From: Phoronis australis
Taxonomy: Eukaryota > Phoronida > Phoronidae
DNA: 60,000 bases
Reading direction: 5' to 3'
NCBI GenBank assembly: GCA_002633005.1
Contig: NMRA01000445.1
Span: 64,001 to 124,000, forward strand
Position 1 is the stretch's first letter, and every line of letters begins with the position of its first letter. A program made the position numbers and the translations under genes. The notes beneath the pieces were generated by a model that did no database searches, was not told where the DNA came from, and worked only from the letters and a program-made list of their open reading frames with translations. Below, piece by piece: positions 38,577 through 51,489 of this stretch.

Positions 38577-41500
38577 ATGGCAAGTTCGTCCAACATAGAC
38601 AAACCGTCTGACTGGGTCATCCGGTTTTCAAGGTCAAAGAATGGGAGGAAGTATTATCTAAACCTGAAGACAAATACAAGTACGTGGGAGCAACCAGCGT
38701 GTTTGTCTGGCCTGGCTGATACTGAACAACAGCCCAGGCAGTGTATTAGGCCCAAACAAAGTTGTGGACCTTCAAACCGAGAAAAAAGCGGGCGTGTGGA
38801 TAGTGAAAATTCTGTGACTACGTTGGTGAGAAAACCCACAAAAGTAAGCCCTGGTGATGATCCAGGTGCCAGAAAAGCAGATCAAAGTATTGATAAAATT
38901 ACAAAAATCTTGAATAGAATTAGAGCTGCTAGGCAACATGAAGGCAGTAGTGCTAAAGTACTTGATAAGAAAGGAAATTTATCTCGAGGTGTTTCGGCAA
39001 GAAAAAAGTCCAAATCCTCTGCTGGTGAAATCAAACATGTCTCCAAAAGGACAAGAGGACTTGCTGATTGGACCGATGGTGAATTATCAGACACATTAGG
39101 TGCTGGAGCAAGCAAGAATGAAGACATTGGTTCGGGTCTTGAGTTATGTAAGGTTGGAGGAAATAGTAAAGGTGTATACAAGGGTGCTGGGTCTCAATCT
39201 CATGGTATGGTGTCGAAAGAAAAGGTTGTCTCCAAACCTGTGAGGAAATTGGAGAATGATGGTCTGTCTGTTTGTCTTAAGAAACACGCAGAGCTATCAA
39301 GTCTTGATAAAGTTGTTACGGTTTTGAAAACGGATTCTGGCGAAGAAAAGAGTTTCAAGTGGAAAGGGAAAAGGAAAGAAGTGACCAGTCCGTATGGCAG
39401 GAGATGTAAAGTGCTGAAGAAGGAAAGTCACGTAGAGTCGGTGACGCAGAATCTGTCGTCACACTCGTCCAATGCCAGTGATACAAAGATCAGAAAGGGT
39501 GTAGGTATAGGACGTAATAGAAAACAAGAGAATGTGCATTTGACAAATGGGGGTGGCAATGGTAGTCGGTTGGATGACTTGACGAGATCAGATTCTTCAG
39601 CCCAGGCATGCAAGACAGTGGCCAATGAAAAGCCGTTGGAGCCATCAGATAGAAGACCAGATGGAAGATTTGTTGCTGGTAATACCGGTTATAAAAATCC
39701 CATCAATGTGGCTGTAGAATCTACCGGGTTAATGGCCTCCATGTTTGCTACAGCTGCAAGAAATAGTTCTGAAAGCTTTACAAAAACTGGCATGGTTTAC
39801 GATGGTGCGAAACTTCTAACGTCGACATTTGACCCTGGCAATGATTCTGACCATGACGTGGACATGTTGGACTTGACCGTTGAAGACGGAGGAGAGTCCG
39901 ACATGGACTACGAGACGTACTCGCTGGCAGACAGCTGTATGACAGGCCGAGTGTGTTCAGCCGAGTTTGGAACGGTAGGTCTGTGTATCAAATGCATGAA
40001 GAACTCGGAAGAAGTGCACAACTTTTGCTCAGAATGTCCAAGTGATGCTCAAAATACAAATATTGAGCAGTTAGGGCCAAAAGGTGCTACTCACTATCTG
40101 ATTTTGGTATTGTGAGGTTCACTTCCCTCTGAAGAAAGTCTGTTTGTGATATGTTTGCCAATTTTTACTTTACATTCTTGTTATACTGACTAGGCTATCA
40201 TATCAGTACATTTCATCATATCATTGTTAATTATTTGCATAATTAAAGCCGTGTCTATCAATTTGCCGTTCTTCACAAAAATAACTTTTGATTTAGACCA
40301 TTTGGCATTGTGAAATTGGTCTCGGGTTGTTTTTTAGTCAAATTAGAGATGATTTACCGTTTCATAAGAACTAACAAGTTCGCTATTGCTTGAGACGAGG
40401 CTCTACAAATGGGCTTTCCATGTTGTGTCAGTTAAAGCGTCGAGGATTGTCTCGAGTGATAGCGACCTGTCACTTCTTTGCATACACAGAAATTATTTCT
40501 CATCTTGAGTGAGGAAAAAGTTGTGACTAATTTTAAAAATCAAAAGTGTAATTTTTTGGACGGAACAGGGGTTTTTAACAGCTTAAAATCGCTTACTTGA
40601 AATATCCACTCCTATTTGAAAGTGACCTTTATTTTCAGATTGACACTTAACTTGTGCTCTCCGTAGTTTTAAGATTTTGATAACACATTTGGACTTTTAA
40701 TTATTGAAAAATTATCAGCATATGTCCCGTTATTCTGCAGGCTTTGTTCATTGTATGCGACACCAGTGTCCTGATTGGTGACCTCGATGTGGTCAAGCGT
40801 TTGATAAAGGGATCCCGACAAGGTGAGAGTATAGTCCTAATGGTTAGCTGTAAAAGTGAGCTGGACGTAGGAAAACTTTGACAAAGTTTGTATGCGGGAA
40901 ATTGTGACTAGATAACCACTTCATGAACCTGTTTTGAATAAAATTGTGCCTGACCGTTCATTTGACTGCCTCTAGTCCTAAGATGATGGCATTTAGGTGC
41001 CGTAGCAACTGAGGTGACATCTGTCTGTGATACTATTTCAACCTCTCTGTTAGTAATTCCACCATGAAATGCATGAAAGTTTGGCAAGTTTTGAAAAAAT
41101 TGGCCAAAATATGCCCAGTTTATTTTAAAAGCACTATAGTATTGCTAAGGCAATGTGTAAATACTGAAACTAGCACCTCAGCAAGACGTATGATTTACAA
41201 GAAAATGCCATTCAAACATTTTGTTTAACACTTAAAAACATCATCCGCAGCGAATTGTCAATCAATGCAGTTACACGTCAGAGCTGTGTAACGTGAAAAA
41301 ATCTGGACAGACCGTGTCTTCTACTGTTTTAGTTAAAAACAAATGATTGCCGATGATAAGTGAGTTTTCTGTTTTTAAAATTGTTTGTTAATCCATCACC
41401 AGGTGCTAACTTACCTGTACTAGTGATTCCTTGGACAGTACTGCAAGAGCTGGACGGTCTGAAGGACAGCTATAAATCATTACCTGAACATGAGGTGAGC

Positions 41501-44500
41501 TTCACAATTTTTGTTTCAATCTGCTGCGCTGCAGTCTTATCTATGGGAGCTTTGTCTTGTGTATTCTAGAACATTCTCTATGTATCACTGAGCTTGTGGA
41601 TTTTATTTCTTTGACCTTTTACGGAAAAGGAGAGGGGAGAGAAACTGCATACTCAATGGATTATGGGAAATTGCCTCACCACAGGAGACTCAGCGTATTG
41701 CATGTTAGTCACCAGGTGGCAGGAGTGGGGACATCTCGTCAATCTCTACTCTGGGATGGGTATTGTTTCAGCTTTGTCTGGTATTAAAAGGTTCATATTT
41801 TAAGAAACTTTTTCCACACAACCATTGGCCTTATTGGATATTTGTCTCAGGTCTTTATGATGGCACTGATTCTCTGTTGAGATTGACCTGCCCATATATT
41901 ATGCTTTCTAGTGCTTTCTTGGCTTAACTCAAATTATTGCACATTATGTTTTTTGTTATTAGTGACTTTAATCAATGGTCTTTCTCCGCTTAACTTTAGT
42001 GATTGTACATTGTGTAATAAACATTTAAAAAAATTGTCTTTCGTCTTGTCAAGGAAAGAAGCCCTTTGTTGCTTATTCCCTGCTTGTCTTAAAGTGGCAT
42101 TAGTGACATACTGGAGTGCCAGATTTTGAAAACCAGCTTGACGCCTGTTATGGGAGAAAACTTGAGCTCAAAATCTGGGACACCAATTTAACAGTTGTTA
42201 ATTTTAAGTGAAGAAAGACATTATGTTTACACCTAGATATTCTCACTGACTGCTCATCAACACATATGGAACATCAAGCAAAATCCAGGAAGAGAGCTCT
42301 ATGTGATAATTCTGTTCTCTCTTTCACAGGAACTGGAAAAGAGAAGACAAGTCATGGCTCCAATCAGGTTCCTGTTTCACTGTTTCCGTCAGCGTCATCC
42401 ACGGGTCATGGGTCAGACTGTTGTCGAGGTACCTATGTTAGCGTTGCGCAAATATGCTCACGTGACAGTTAGCTGATGGGCCTGTCGCTCATGTGGTCAG
42501 GCCACAGTTGGGAAATCTCTGGATTGTTGCTATAGCCAATAGATACAATATATCCTCTCGTTGAACTGTCAGGACCATTGTGCTAGTTTTAATCAACTGT
42601 TCATGTCACTAAATTGAATGTTTTTTACAGTTTCGTCACCTGTTGACAAATGGATTGTAAATAAAAGAATCATCCGTAGGAAGTTTAATTGCTATTTCAG
42701 GCCAATATTGATTGTGCTGACTTCCAAGTGACCGGAAATGATGACAGAATACTGAGCTGTGCTCTGCAATGGAAATATAAGTGTAAGTGACTCAGTCCTT
42801 ATAAGGTCGCGGTGATCGGCACTTCCCAGAATACCCCAGTGCCCGCGCCTTCTCTGATTCTGCGATATTTACCTACAGTGCTACACTTATCGATGCCACT
42901 TGAATCGCTATTTTACAAATTTATTAGAATTATGTTGTCGGGTGATGTTTGGATGATAGTAAATCTGTACTGTTGCCAAGCATATGTTTCAATACAGACA
43001 TAAAAAGTTGAAATGCTGAGGTGCTTGTGTTCAGAGGTGTTCCTGCATTTTTATGCACCCACATATTTATATGTGGACGCATTATGCCGTCATCTCCGCC
43101 CGTCCGGCGTCTGCTGCTTTATCTCCTTTAACACACGTTCATGAAATTGGCACATTTGTTCCTTTCATGGATGGGACGGCCGTTTTTATGAAACAAATTA
43201 AACAACCCTAGAAGCACACCGTTTGCGGTTCATTCGTGGGCGCATTTCAATGCTCTGCGTTGCTCTTGGTGAATTGTACATTTCTCTGGTTCAGTTTTTG
43301 AGGACCCATAGAGTGACTAGGTGGTGCAGTGTGTAACATGCCAAAATTGCTCAGTTTATTTAAAATAACTGTCTGTGATTGTTGCGTAAAATACTAAAAC
43401 TCTGTGCTGTTTCGACACCTGTTTGGAGTGATATCCTGATGGAGTTATGAGACCTCGTCAAAGCCAAAAATTAGTCGCGTCCCAAACTTGGATTTTTTTA
43501 CAGTGCTATTAATTACTAACATGTCCCTTTACTTAGATCCTGACGGCCAGGTGGCTCTGCTCACCAATGACATCAACCTGTGCACTAAAGCTCTGGTCAG
43601 TGGCCTGCAGTCATATACAGCACAGGTGAGTATCTTGATCAGGTGTTCAAGGGTTAACTTGGCAGACGGAGAACTGTGCTAATCCCAGAATTTCCAATGT
43701 TTGGTTGAATTGTCATATTGATAACCTATTCTAGTAAGAGTAGTCTCTATCGACCAATCAGTAACGACGCACATGCTAGGCTCGTGTGTTATCATCTCTC
43801 ATGTACATTGTGGGTTCCTCTCATTTTGCATCAGCAATCGGGCACATGACTCTGTTCTTTGAACACGTGGCTCATGTGTGCAGTGGCCTTAATATCGATA
43901 CTTTCCAGATTGATGTATGATCTAATCTGCTTCTTCTTTCAGACTGTTGAAGCTGAACTGTTGAGTCGTCTGCCTGCTTCAAGTAAGTAGTGTAACAATT
44001 TTGTAAATTTTTGTACTACGGAAATTATAGGGCAATAAATTGAGGACTAATTGATTTCCAGGAGCACACTGTTGGCTCAAAGTCATTTTCCACAGCTGAA
44101 CAATTTCAATTTCTAAAGACTACTTCACATACATGCAGTGTATCACAGTGAAGGACAAATTGTATTTGATTTCTGAGTTGTGATTTGTGTCCTGAGCATA
44201 ATATTATGTTTCACTATGGGTTGAACCAAATGCATGCAGTTGATACTGTGGAATAATTTATGAATTTAAACTAATTGGTATCCATTACTTGGCCATGTGA
44301 TGCCTGTGTTTCCTATTCGTGGCTTAGGTAGACGTAATTGTCTCAATTTTGGACAAAGTAATAGAGAATTTTGACCCTTTTTCATTTTCTGGGGTTTTCT
44401 TCACAACTGTGAGTGTCTGCAATTTGTCAAAATATTGTCATATGAAACAGAACTTGAAACCGAAAAAAAGATTGATAAAATCATGAAAAAATTAAATTAA

Positions 44501-47500
44501 AAATTTCGAATTGTCTTCCATGCTTTGCCGTAAGTAGTAGAAATTTTGTTGTGTTATCTGTATTATTGGTGTGTATTATTTCACATGAACCATGTAGCAG
44601 ACAGGCAGTCAACTACTACTAGTCCACGGCCAAGCACCCATCAAAACAGTTCACCACAGAGTGGAGATACTGATGAGACAGTGCAGGACGTCTTCCAGAA
44701 TGTCTGGTCCACGCTCAATGACCTTTGGTGAGTATATAACTCCTGTGGCCGATTACATGAAAAAGTCCCTATAGGATCTCAACTATATTAATTTTCCTAA
44801 ATTTTTAGGGGATTTGACGCGTACTTTGTGCAGGGCCTTATTGTCCATTCTTATGCTTATTTCACTGTTGCCTCAAGATGTAGCTTTAGTAAACAGTAAG
44901 AGTATAGTATATGTTGTATCGTTCTAAATAACATAAATTAGGGTTGCTTTCATGCAAAAACCCCAATTTAAGTACTCAGCTCCTATTTATTTTCATTCAA
45001 ATATGGTTTCTATTCAGAATTAAATCCATTTGTTAGAAATTGTCAAGATATAAAAGGGGACACAATTAGGATACAGTAATAGGAAAGTCTAATTATGTTA
45101 GTGAGTGAACAAAGTCACTGTATTAATGCACTGAACATTTAGGGAGCATAGTCGAGTCCTATTGAGACTGCAGGTAGTTAGTGTGTCAACATACAAAAAC
45201 CTGTGGGTCATAACATGGAGTATGTGTGTCTTGCTTCGTAGACCTGCAGGTCACAACACATGGTACGTGGGTCATGATTCAGAGACCTGTAGGTTACAAC
45301 ATGTGACCTAAGGGTTTCAGTTCCTGCAGATAATTGAACTCCTGTTTGCACAGATGCTGTACAGTAATTGACATACCTTTCGGGGCCATCACTCAATCAA
45401 ATTCAATCAGGCTACTCAAAGATGAGCGTTTCTCATATCACGGAACACCTAATTGCAACCCAAGTTCAATCCTATGTCAACACAAGTTTAAGTCTTTTGA
45501 GACACTATGCTCTTTGGTCAAGCAAGGAGGTGAAAGATTCTTTCACAATGTAATGATTCTGTGAACTCTTTATTTGGATAGACAAATCTAATTCATGAAT
45601 CAGCAACTGTACACACTGCTACAAACTAGATGTTTACTTAATCCATAGTCATTCATCGGTTCACAGTCGAGTAGTTATTTAAGTACATATCGTTAAATGT
45701 TTTCACGTCTACTGCACAATAACGATATGTACTAAGCCTTAATGGGGCTGGGGTTAATCAACTGTTGATCATTGTCTTAGTAGTTGGATGAAACTAATAG
45801 TTATTTGATGCTTTGAAGAACTTTTTGACTTCATCTATTTACCACTGTATGGGGCTTTCACTCTACCTAATTACCACTGCACGGAGCTTTGACTTGACCT
45901 AATTACCACTGTAGGGGGCTTTGACTTGACCTATTTTTGTAGAGGGCTTTGAATTGACCTAATAACCACTGTACAGGTTATTGTTTAGGAATGTGTATTC
46001 CTTACTTTTTCTAGTAATAAGATGGCGGCTGTGATACAAGAGCCCTCTGTGGACAGAAAGCAGGTACTGACTTTTTTCGCCAAATTAACGGAAACGGCAA
46101 AGAAACTACAGGTCGACTTTGAGAGGTACGTTTACTCAGTCTACTCAGGTGTTACAAGCTGCGATTGGCGTGAGCAAATGTTAATTTTCTAAAATATCAG
46201 TGCGGCAAAAAATTCTTCAATTAGGGACAAAAGTGATTGTTGAAATTGCCATTTCTGTATTTGCAAAGGCTTACTTCATTCAGGAAAAGAATGCTGCATT
46301 GATTGTCCTCCCGGGTGGTTTTAGGCGAGTCGACCAGTTGGCTTGCCTCTGAATTCACTCACACCTTCACAGAAACAGTTCCACTGTAACTGATGTTACC
46401 TTTTTCCTCTGTAATCATGCAGATATCTGCTTCCAGTTAGTGTCGTAAAAGAACCCTGGTCTATTGAGTAGACATTCATCTGTGTGGGTTGCTTGCGTTC
46501 AAGACAGTAGCGTGCAGAAGGGTGCCAACAGGGCAACGACCCGGGCACCAACATTGCCGGAGGGTATCCAATTAATATTTTAAGTAAACCTCTTGAAATT
46601 GTGACTGGTAAATTGAATAAAGTTCCTATTTTACATTTCACCCTTTTTTCTTTTCTTAGTACTGGGGTCCATGCATAGTAGAAAGAGGGGTATCCAATAA
46701 AGAAATTGCCCCGAGCATCTCCAAACTTCTGCATACTGCTCTGCCCAGGTTATTTACATGCAAGCACAGGCGTTGTACTGAAAGCACTTGATCATTTACT
46801 AGACTGTTATATGCGTGGGCTGACTAACAACTGAAACATCCTTAGAAGTTATATTTAGGCAATAGTCGGACGTTACGGTAATGTACCCATAGTTTGAGAA
46901 CCAGTTTGATGCCTGTTATTCAGTGGACAATACTGGTTCTGAATTTTCGGGCACGTTGTATACTATTGTTACCTAGTTTAATTTTGTTCATAAAATTATT
47001 TTTACTTGTGTGTTGTCTTACATCCAAAACAAAGAGACCTATGAGTAACCCCTAAGGGTTGTCTTATATGTTTCAGAAGTATCCTGACAAGATTTAGTGG
47101 TCAAATGAGAAGACACTTCTTGTGAAATAAATGATATAATAATTTTGTTATCAATTGTAGTATTCTTCAAGTGGGATGTAGCCAAGTTGACATTGACCAA
47201 CACTCCGGTCGGTTCTTCGTCCTTGTGCAGACTCTAAATCGGTTCTTCCGTGACCTTGACCTCGTGTCAGAGGTTAAACCCATCCAGTCGTCTGCTCTGA
47301 AGAAGTATTTCCTTGCACACAGGTACTGTTTGTAGATGTACCGATTTCTGTACATATCATTTGCGGAAAAATGTTAAATAAATCAATACAGACAGAAACG
47401 TATTTCTAAATCAAATCTTCACAAAGAAAAATGAAAACTGTGGTCTACGTTTTTACTATATGTCATCCTACCACCATTGTGATCAGTTCTGTTGAAATGG

Positions 47501-48205
47501 TCTCTATTTTGTAAATCTTTGTATGGAAATTATGACTAATAAATTGAGGCTCAAATGTTTCACCAGATTATACTAGAAGGTTGAGCTCATCTAACAGTTT
47601 AACACATCCATTCCTTAACTTTACTTTACATGCATATAGTGTATGTCGGAGTGAGGGACAATTTGTATGCAATTACTAAATTGGAATTTGTGATTCGAAC
47701 ATCTGTTTGTTTCACATCTGCTGTATATTGCTGTATTACAGCAGATGGGGGATTGGTGATGATGGAGGTGACATAGAGGGTGGGGGATTGGTGATGGTGG
47801 AGGTGACATAAGCAGAACGACTATGTGTTGCGATCGTGGAGTTCGTTGAAAAATGTAGTCATGAATCGTAAAATCGGTGGTATATAATTCTACATCCATG
47901 AACCATGACACAACCCCTTTACCTCCTAACAGTAGAGCTGCTGTGCTGTACAATTCAGATGATCATGCGACACTTTATACAGATCATGTGACACTTCATA
48001 CAGATCATGTGACTGCATGTGCCAAACATCAGGTTATCTGCCACAAAAGGACCACCTTTGTTAACTTTACCCTGACTTGTGTACTTGGTTGTCTTACAGA
48101 GATATTTTATCCAATGGACTGGAGCAGTTGAAGACAATGGTAACGATGTTGAGGAACTGTCGAACACATATCACAGATTCTGAAAAGTCTGAATACCATT
48201 TATGA
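38577..48205 (+). CDS. SWT1: SWT1-type RNA endoribonuclease (WW and PIN domains), 11 coding exons
   Basis: Nuclear PIN-domain endonuclease linked in yeast to mRNP surveillance at the pore. Exons: 38577-40106, 40741-40822, 41403-41494, 42330-42428, 42701-42782, 43537-43625, 43943-43982, 44601-44727 (or from 44598), 46015-46125, 47161-47322, 48100-48205. Phases match and give about 839 aa (human about 900). A WW domain occupies about residues 12-41 (DWVIRF.., GRKYYLN, TSTWEQP). A long basic disordered region follows, then an acidic patch. CX2C pairs lie at 470/473 and 484/487, and the PIN domain spans about 506-660. The four PIN acidic residues are visible: D517 (VCDTSVL), E553 (LQELDGL), D615/D616 (GNDDRIL) and D640 (TNDINL). 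The C-terminal helical region matches the family (VWSTLNDLW). The exon 1 donor (TTG/GTATTG) is weak but keeps the beta-strand intact. Confidence 0.94.
42112..42185. mobile_element. MITE family copy D, degraded
   Basis: AGATTTTGAAAACCAGCTTG and GACGCCTGTTATGGG resemble the left half of copy C, and CTCAAAATCTGGGACAC resembles its inverted right half. SWT1 intron 3. A diverged copy. Confidence 0.4.
43048..43335 (-). repeat. Interspersed repeat, inverted copy of the 54-56 kb family
   Basis: ATGCACCCACATATTTATAT, then TGCCGTCATC and CCGTCCGGCGTCTG, match the minus strand of 54727-54802. Further along, GTGACTAGGTGGTGCAG (about 43312) is a decayed form of the family motif CCACTAGGTGGCGC. SWT1 intron 5. 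Confidence 0.65.
45195..45310. repeat. Degenerate tandem repeat (about three copies)
   Basis: Copies around ACCTGTGGGTCATAACATGG, ACCTGCAGGTCACAACACAT and ACCTGTAGGTTACAACATGT in an SWT1 intron. Confidence 0.6.
45826..45976. repeat. About 37-bp minisatellite, four copies
   Basis: Units of GGGGCTTTGACTTGACCTA plus ATTACCACTGTA, with internal variation, just upstream of SWT1 exon 9. Confidence 0.85.
46858..46970. mobile_element. MITE family copy C (about 113 bp)
   Basis: Left end GCAATAGTCGGACGTTACGG and right end GTTGTATACTATTGTTACC are imperfectly inverted. Inner GAACCAGTTTGATGCC faces ATACTGGTTCTG around ATTCAGTGGAC. SWT1 intron 9. Confidence 0.75.
47746..47810. repeat. Two-copy tandem repeat
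   Basis: GGGGATTGGTGATGATGGAG and GGGGATTGGTGATGGTGGAG are adjacent copies, each followed by GTGACATA. Last SWT1 intron. Confidence 0.85.
47960..48020. repeat. 21-bp tandem repeat, three copies
   Basis: Three units of CAGATCATGTGACACTTCATA type, about 80 bp upstream of the last SWT1 exon. Confidence 0.8.
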
Positions 48206-50256
48206 CACGAAGTCATGCTGGTCATAATTATAATAACCTTAAGAGAGTGCACCTATGTGCATCTGCTTTGTGCACTTTACAGACTGTGTTATCATTGGTT
48301 GTGCAAGGCGGTGAGTCATTCGTGGCCAATTGTGAGATCATTGTGGGTTCGGCATTGAAAACCTTCCTTGTGCCTTTTGAAAAGAGTTGGAGACCTTACT
48401 AGAAACTGATTCATAGGACACTTGGAGTATTTTAATACCAGGTGATGTTGGTTTAGGTAAAGGACAGGCAGGGTGACTAGTCGCAAGGGACAAAATGACC
48501 CTGGGGGTACAGACCAGTGTGAACAGCTTATGTCACATTATTGTGTATAGGTGAAGAAAATGTACAAGACAATGAAGTGTTTTACAGTGACTGGAAATTC
48601 TTGACAAGTCACGATTCAGAGAATCAAGTTTATTTTTTACTGTTAGTTATGATGGCAGTATATTTAACTCACAAGGTGCTTTTGTGTGGTACTTTGAAAA
48701 CTGCATGTTGCATTACTGCTATATTATGTTTTAATACATGATTATTAGTTATAATATCTATTCTCTCCATTAATAACTTGTTATGATTTCACAAACTTGA
48801 GATGGATTTCTGAAGTTTCTTTTAATCAAGACACACAAAACACACTATCAGCCATTAATTTTTATTAAGTTAACGGTAATAATACAATTCATAACACAAC
48901 ATGATCACTCGTTCCATGGCCTTTCAGAATCATACAAAGCACAATCCTTTAACTATTATTGTATGAAACGATAACAAAGCGATGTTGCATAGATCATAGG
49001 AAACAGATTCGCAACTCCTATATCTCCATATGAAATTCCCAGAAGAGCCACTTCTGTTCCCAGAAGAGGCGCCATTGTCCTGTTAGTGAGTAGAGGACTT
49101 CCTTACCTGAAGTAAAATTGTGACTTACACTGATGTTCAGTAACCCTAGGACACCACTAAAAACATGGCTGCGAAATTACACAAGATATTACCGTGTACT
49201 TTAAATGAGAATGCGTGATTTTGGTAGGATTTTACCCAGGTCCTAGCGTTAATGAACCCCATTTGGGGGTTGCTACCATATAGTGACTTCTTGGCCAATA
49301 GCACCGATTGTCTCTCACGCGTACGGTTCGAGATTTTGCATATATTTATACAGAGTTGGCGGTGGTTACAAAATGACTAAAGCTGCACATAACACAATGC
49401 ACCATGTTATGACCAGGGGTACAATAGGTACTTTACCTAGTAATTACGTACTGTAATCTAGCACGTCAAACATGCCATGCTTCCAATATACTGGCAAAAT
49501 TTTCAAAAGAACCTACGGACTTATTTGAGTATTAAAGTAGCATGGAGCATTAAAACAGCAGTTATGCATAATTCCACAAGCTATAACCTTAATTCTCACA
49601 CTACAACAAGAGCACTAAATACTCTGATATGTCACTCAAGGTATAANGAGATTCATAGATCCTTATAATTGAAAAAATGTTCATTGAAATTATAGACACA
49701 TGGTGAACAGAGACACCTGGTGGCTGCCAAAAATATTGCTCACAGGCTACTTTAGTTTTTGACAATATTGGACAAGACAACTAGTTCTTGTCTGTCAATC
49801 ATTTAAGTTCTCAACAGGTCCTCCTGGAGGCAATTTGTTTGCAAGTGTTGGATTTTATACTTTAACCTATTAAAAATAATTAAAAAATTATGGGTCATGG
49901 GTTGGAGAAATAAATGAAAAATATGGGCGGTGGGTACGAAATAAAAGTGCCTTCCCCCCCTCCCATACAGATTTTGCTGGAACAGCCCTAAGTCACCTCA
50001 ATAACTTTCCTCATAATTCCCTTCATTCTGAGTCACTAGCAAAAACCAGATGATGAATTTGGCTTCTACCAAACCGTCATAAGGGTGGAATATTGTGTCA
50101 TTTTGTCCGATTATACTTTTGCCCTGCACCGTACTAAAGCATGTAAAATGGATAACTAATTATAAAATGCAAAAACAGACAAGACAGATGATGATCAAAA
50201 AACAATGGCTATCACAACACGTTTTCTTTGACCTCATTATGCAACTAATGTATATT
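48206..50256. other. SWT1 3' flank and intergenic, no further gene
   Basis: Starts with the presumed SWT1 3' UTR. Frames are short and unmatched to any family. One single N lies at 49647. A CCCAGAAGAG doublet near 49030-49055 is the only local repetition seen. Confidence 0.45.
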
Positions 50257-50710
50257 ATCAAGGTACCTAAACTACACAGTTAACGGGCTCATAAACACGG
50301 TCATGGATGCATGAACATGACTCGCGAAACTACAAACATCTTTCCTTGACTCACAAACATGGGAATGAACTCACAAAACACGATCCATTCACCGAAATAC
50401 ATGGGACACGGACTCATATTCACGAGGAAACACGATTAACGGACTGCCAAACACAGGTCACGGACTCATCGGCTTCCTGGGTCAGCTGACATCTACATTT
50501 TGTCCGTAAACCGTGTTTGGCAGTCCGTTAACCGTGTTTCTTTGTGAATGTGAGTCCGTGTCCCGTGTATTTGGGTGAATGGATCGTGTTTTGCGAGTCC
50601 GTTCCCGTGTTTGTGAGTCAGTGAACAGTGTTTGCAGGTACGCGAGTCGTGTTCACGTGTCTGTGACCGTGTTTATGAGTCCGTTAACCGTGTAGTTTAG
50701 GTACCTTGAT
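50257..50710. mobile_element. Long palindromic foldback element built of a short iterated motif
   Basis: The left end ATCAAGGTACCTAAACTACA is repeated exactly in inverted orientation at 50691-50710. The arms are about 195 bp each around a roughly 50-bp spacer near 50480. Within each arm a degenerate motif ACGGACTCATAAACACGG recurs about every 18-36 bp. No coding capacity. It resembles a MITE or foldback whose arms expanded from a minisatellite. Confidence 0.85.
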
Positions 50711-51489
50711 TATCAACTGGTTCAAATTCCCAAACAAATATTAAGCATGATTATATGTTTAATGTACGGCAGTAAGAAAATGAGATTTTTGGCAATAGGT
50801 ATTTTCAAAAGCATTTTCAAAAGCATTTTCAAGGAAGATCGTCAGTAAAATTTAGAACCCTGTTTTCAAAATAAGAATTCTTTAGAGCTAAAATTGACCT
50901 CAGATGGTACACTTCATTAAAATGAGATACGTCAATAATTAACCTTTTGAGCGAATTGAAATTGATATCCGGTCACAAATGGTAAAAACTATCAAACCTA
51001 AAATCAAAATGACAAAATTTAAAAAATCAAAATGAAATATGGGTACAGTTAGAAAGAAAATATTTTGCTCTGAGTCCTTACAGGTCGGGACTGGAAATTG
51101 TGTGATCATCCAGTAAAACAGGACTTTGGTAAACAGTAGGAAATGAAGAGTTTAGTGGAAGGCACTGGGAAGAGTACAACAATATTGTGCACTCCGTAAT
51201 GAATGAGCATACATGTGCGCTGTGAACTGAATACCCAAGACAATAACACCACAGTGCCATAGAGATGATCACAAGAACATGGCAAAATATAAGCTCTGGA
51301 TTATGTGTATCGGTAACAAGTGGAAAACTACGCTACGGAACAAGGAATGTCATTTCGATATATGGAAAGTTCCTGATAGAATTCAACATTTTCTAAAATG
51401 ATAAAATATAGAGAAATATAGATCTTAAGTCAATGCAGCACACATCTTGTAAACAAATCTTAACAACAATAACTATTTGCCATAACACG

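Noticed and set aside
47621-48167. Open frames on both strands around 47.6-48.2 kb
   Set aside because: They cover tandem repeats in the last SWT1 intron and overlap the terminal exon in other frames.
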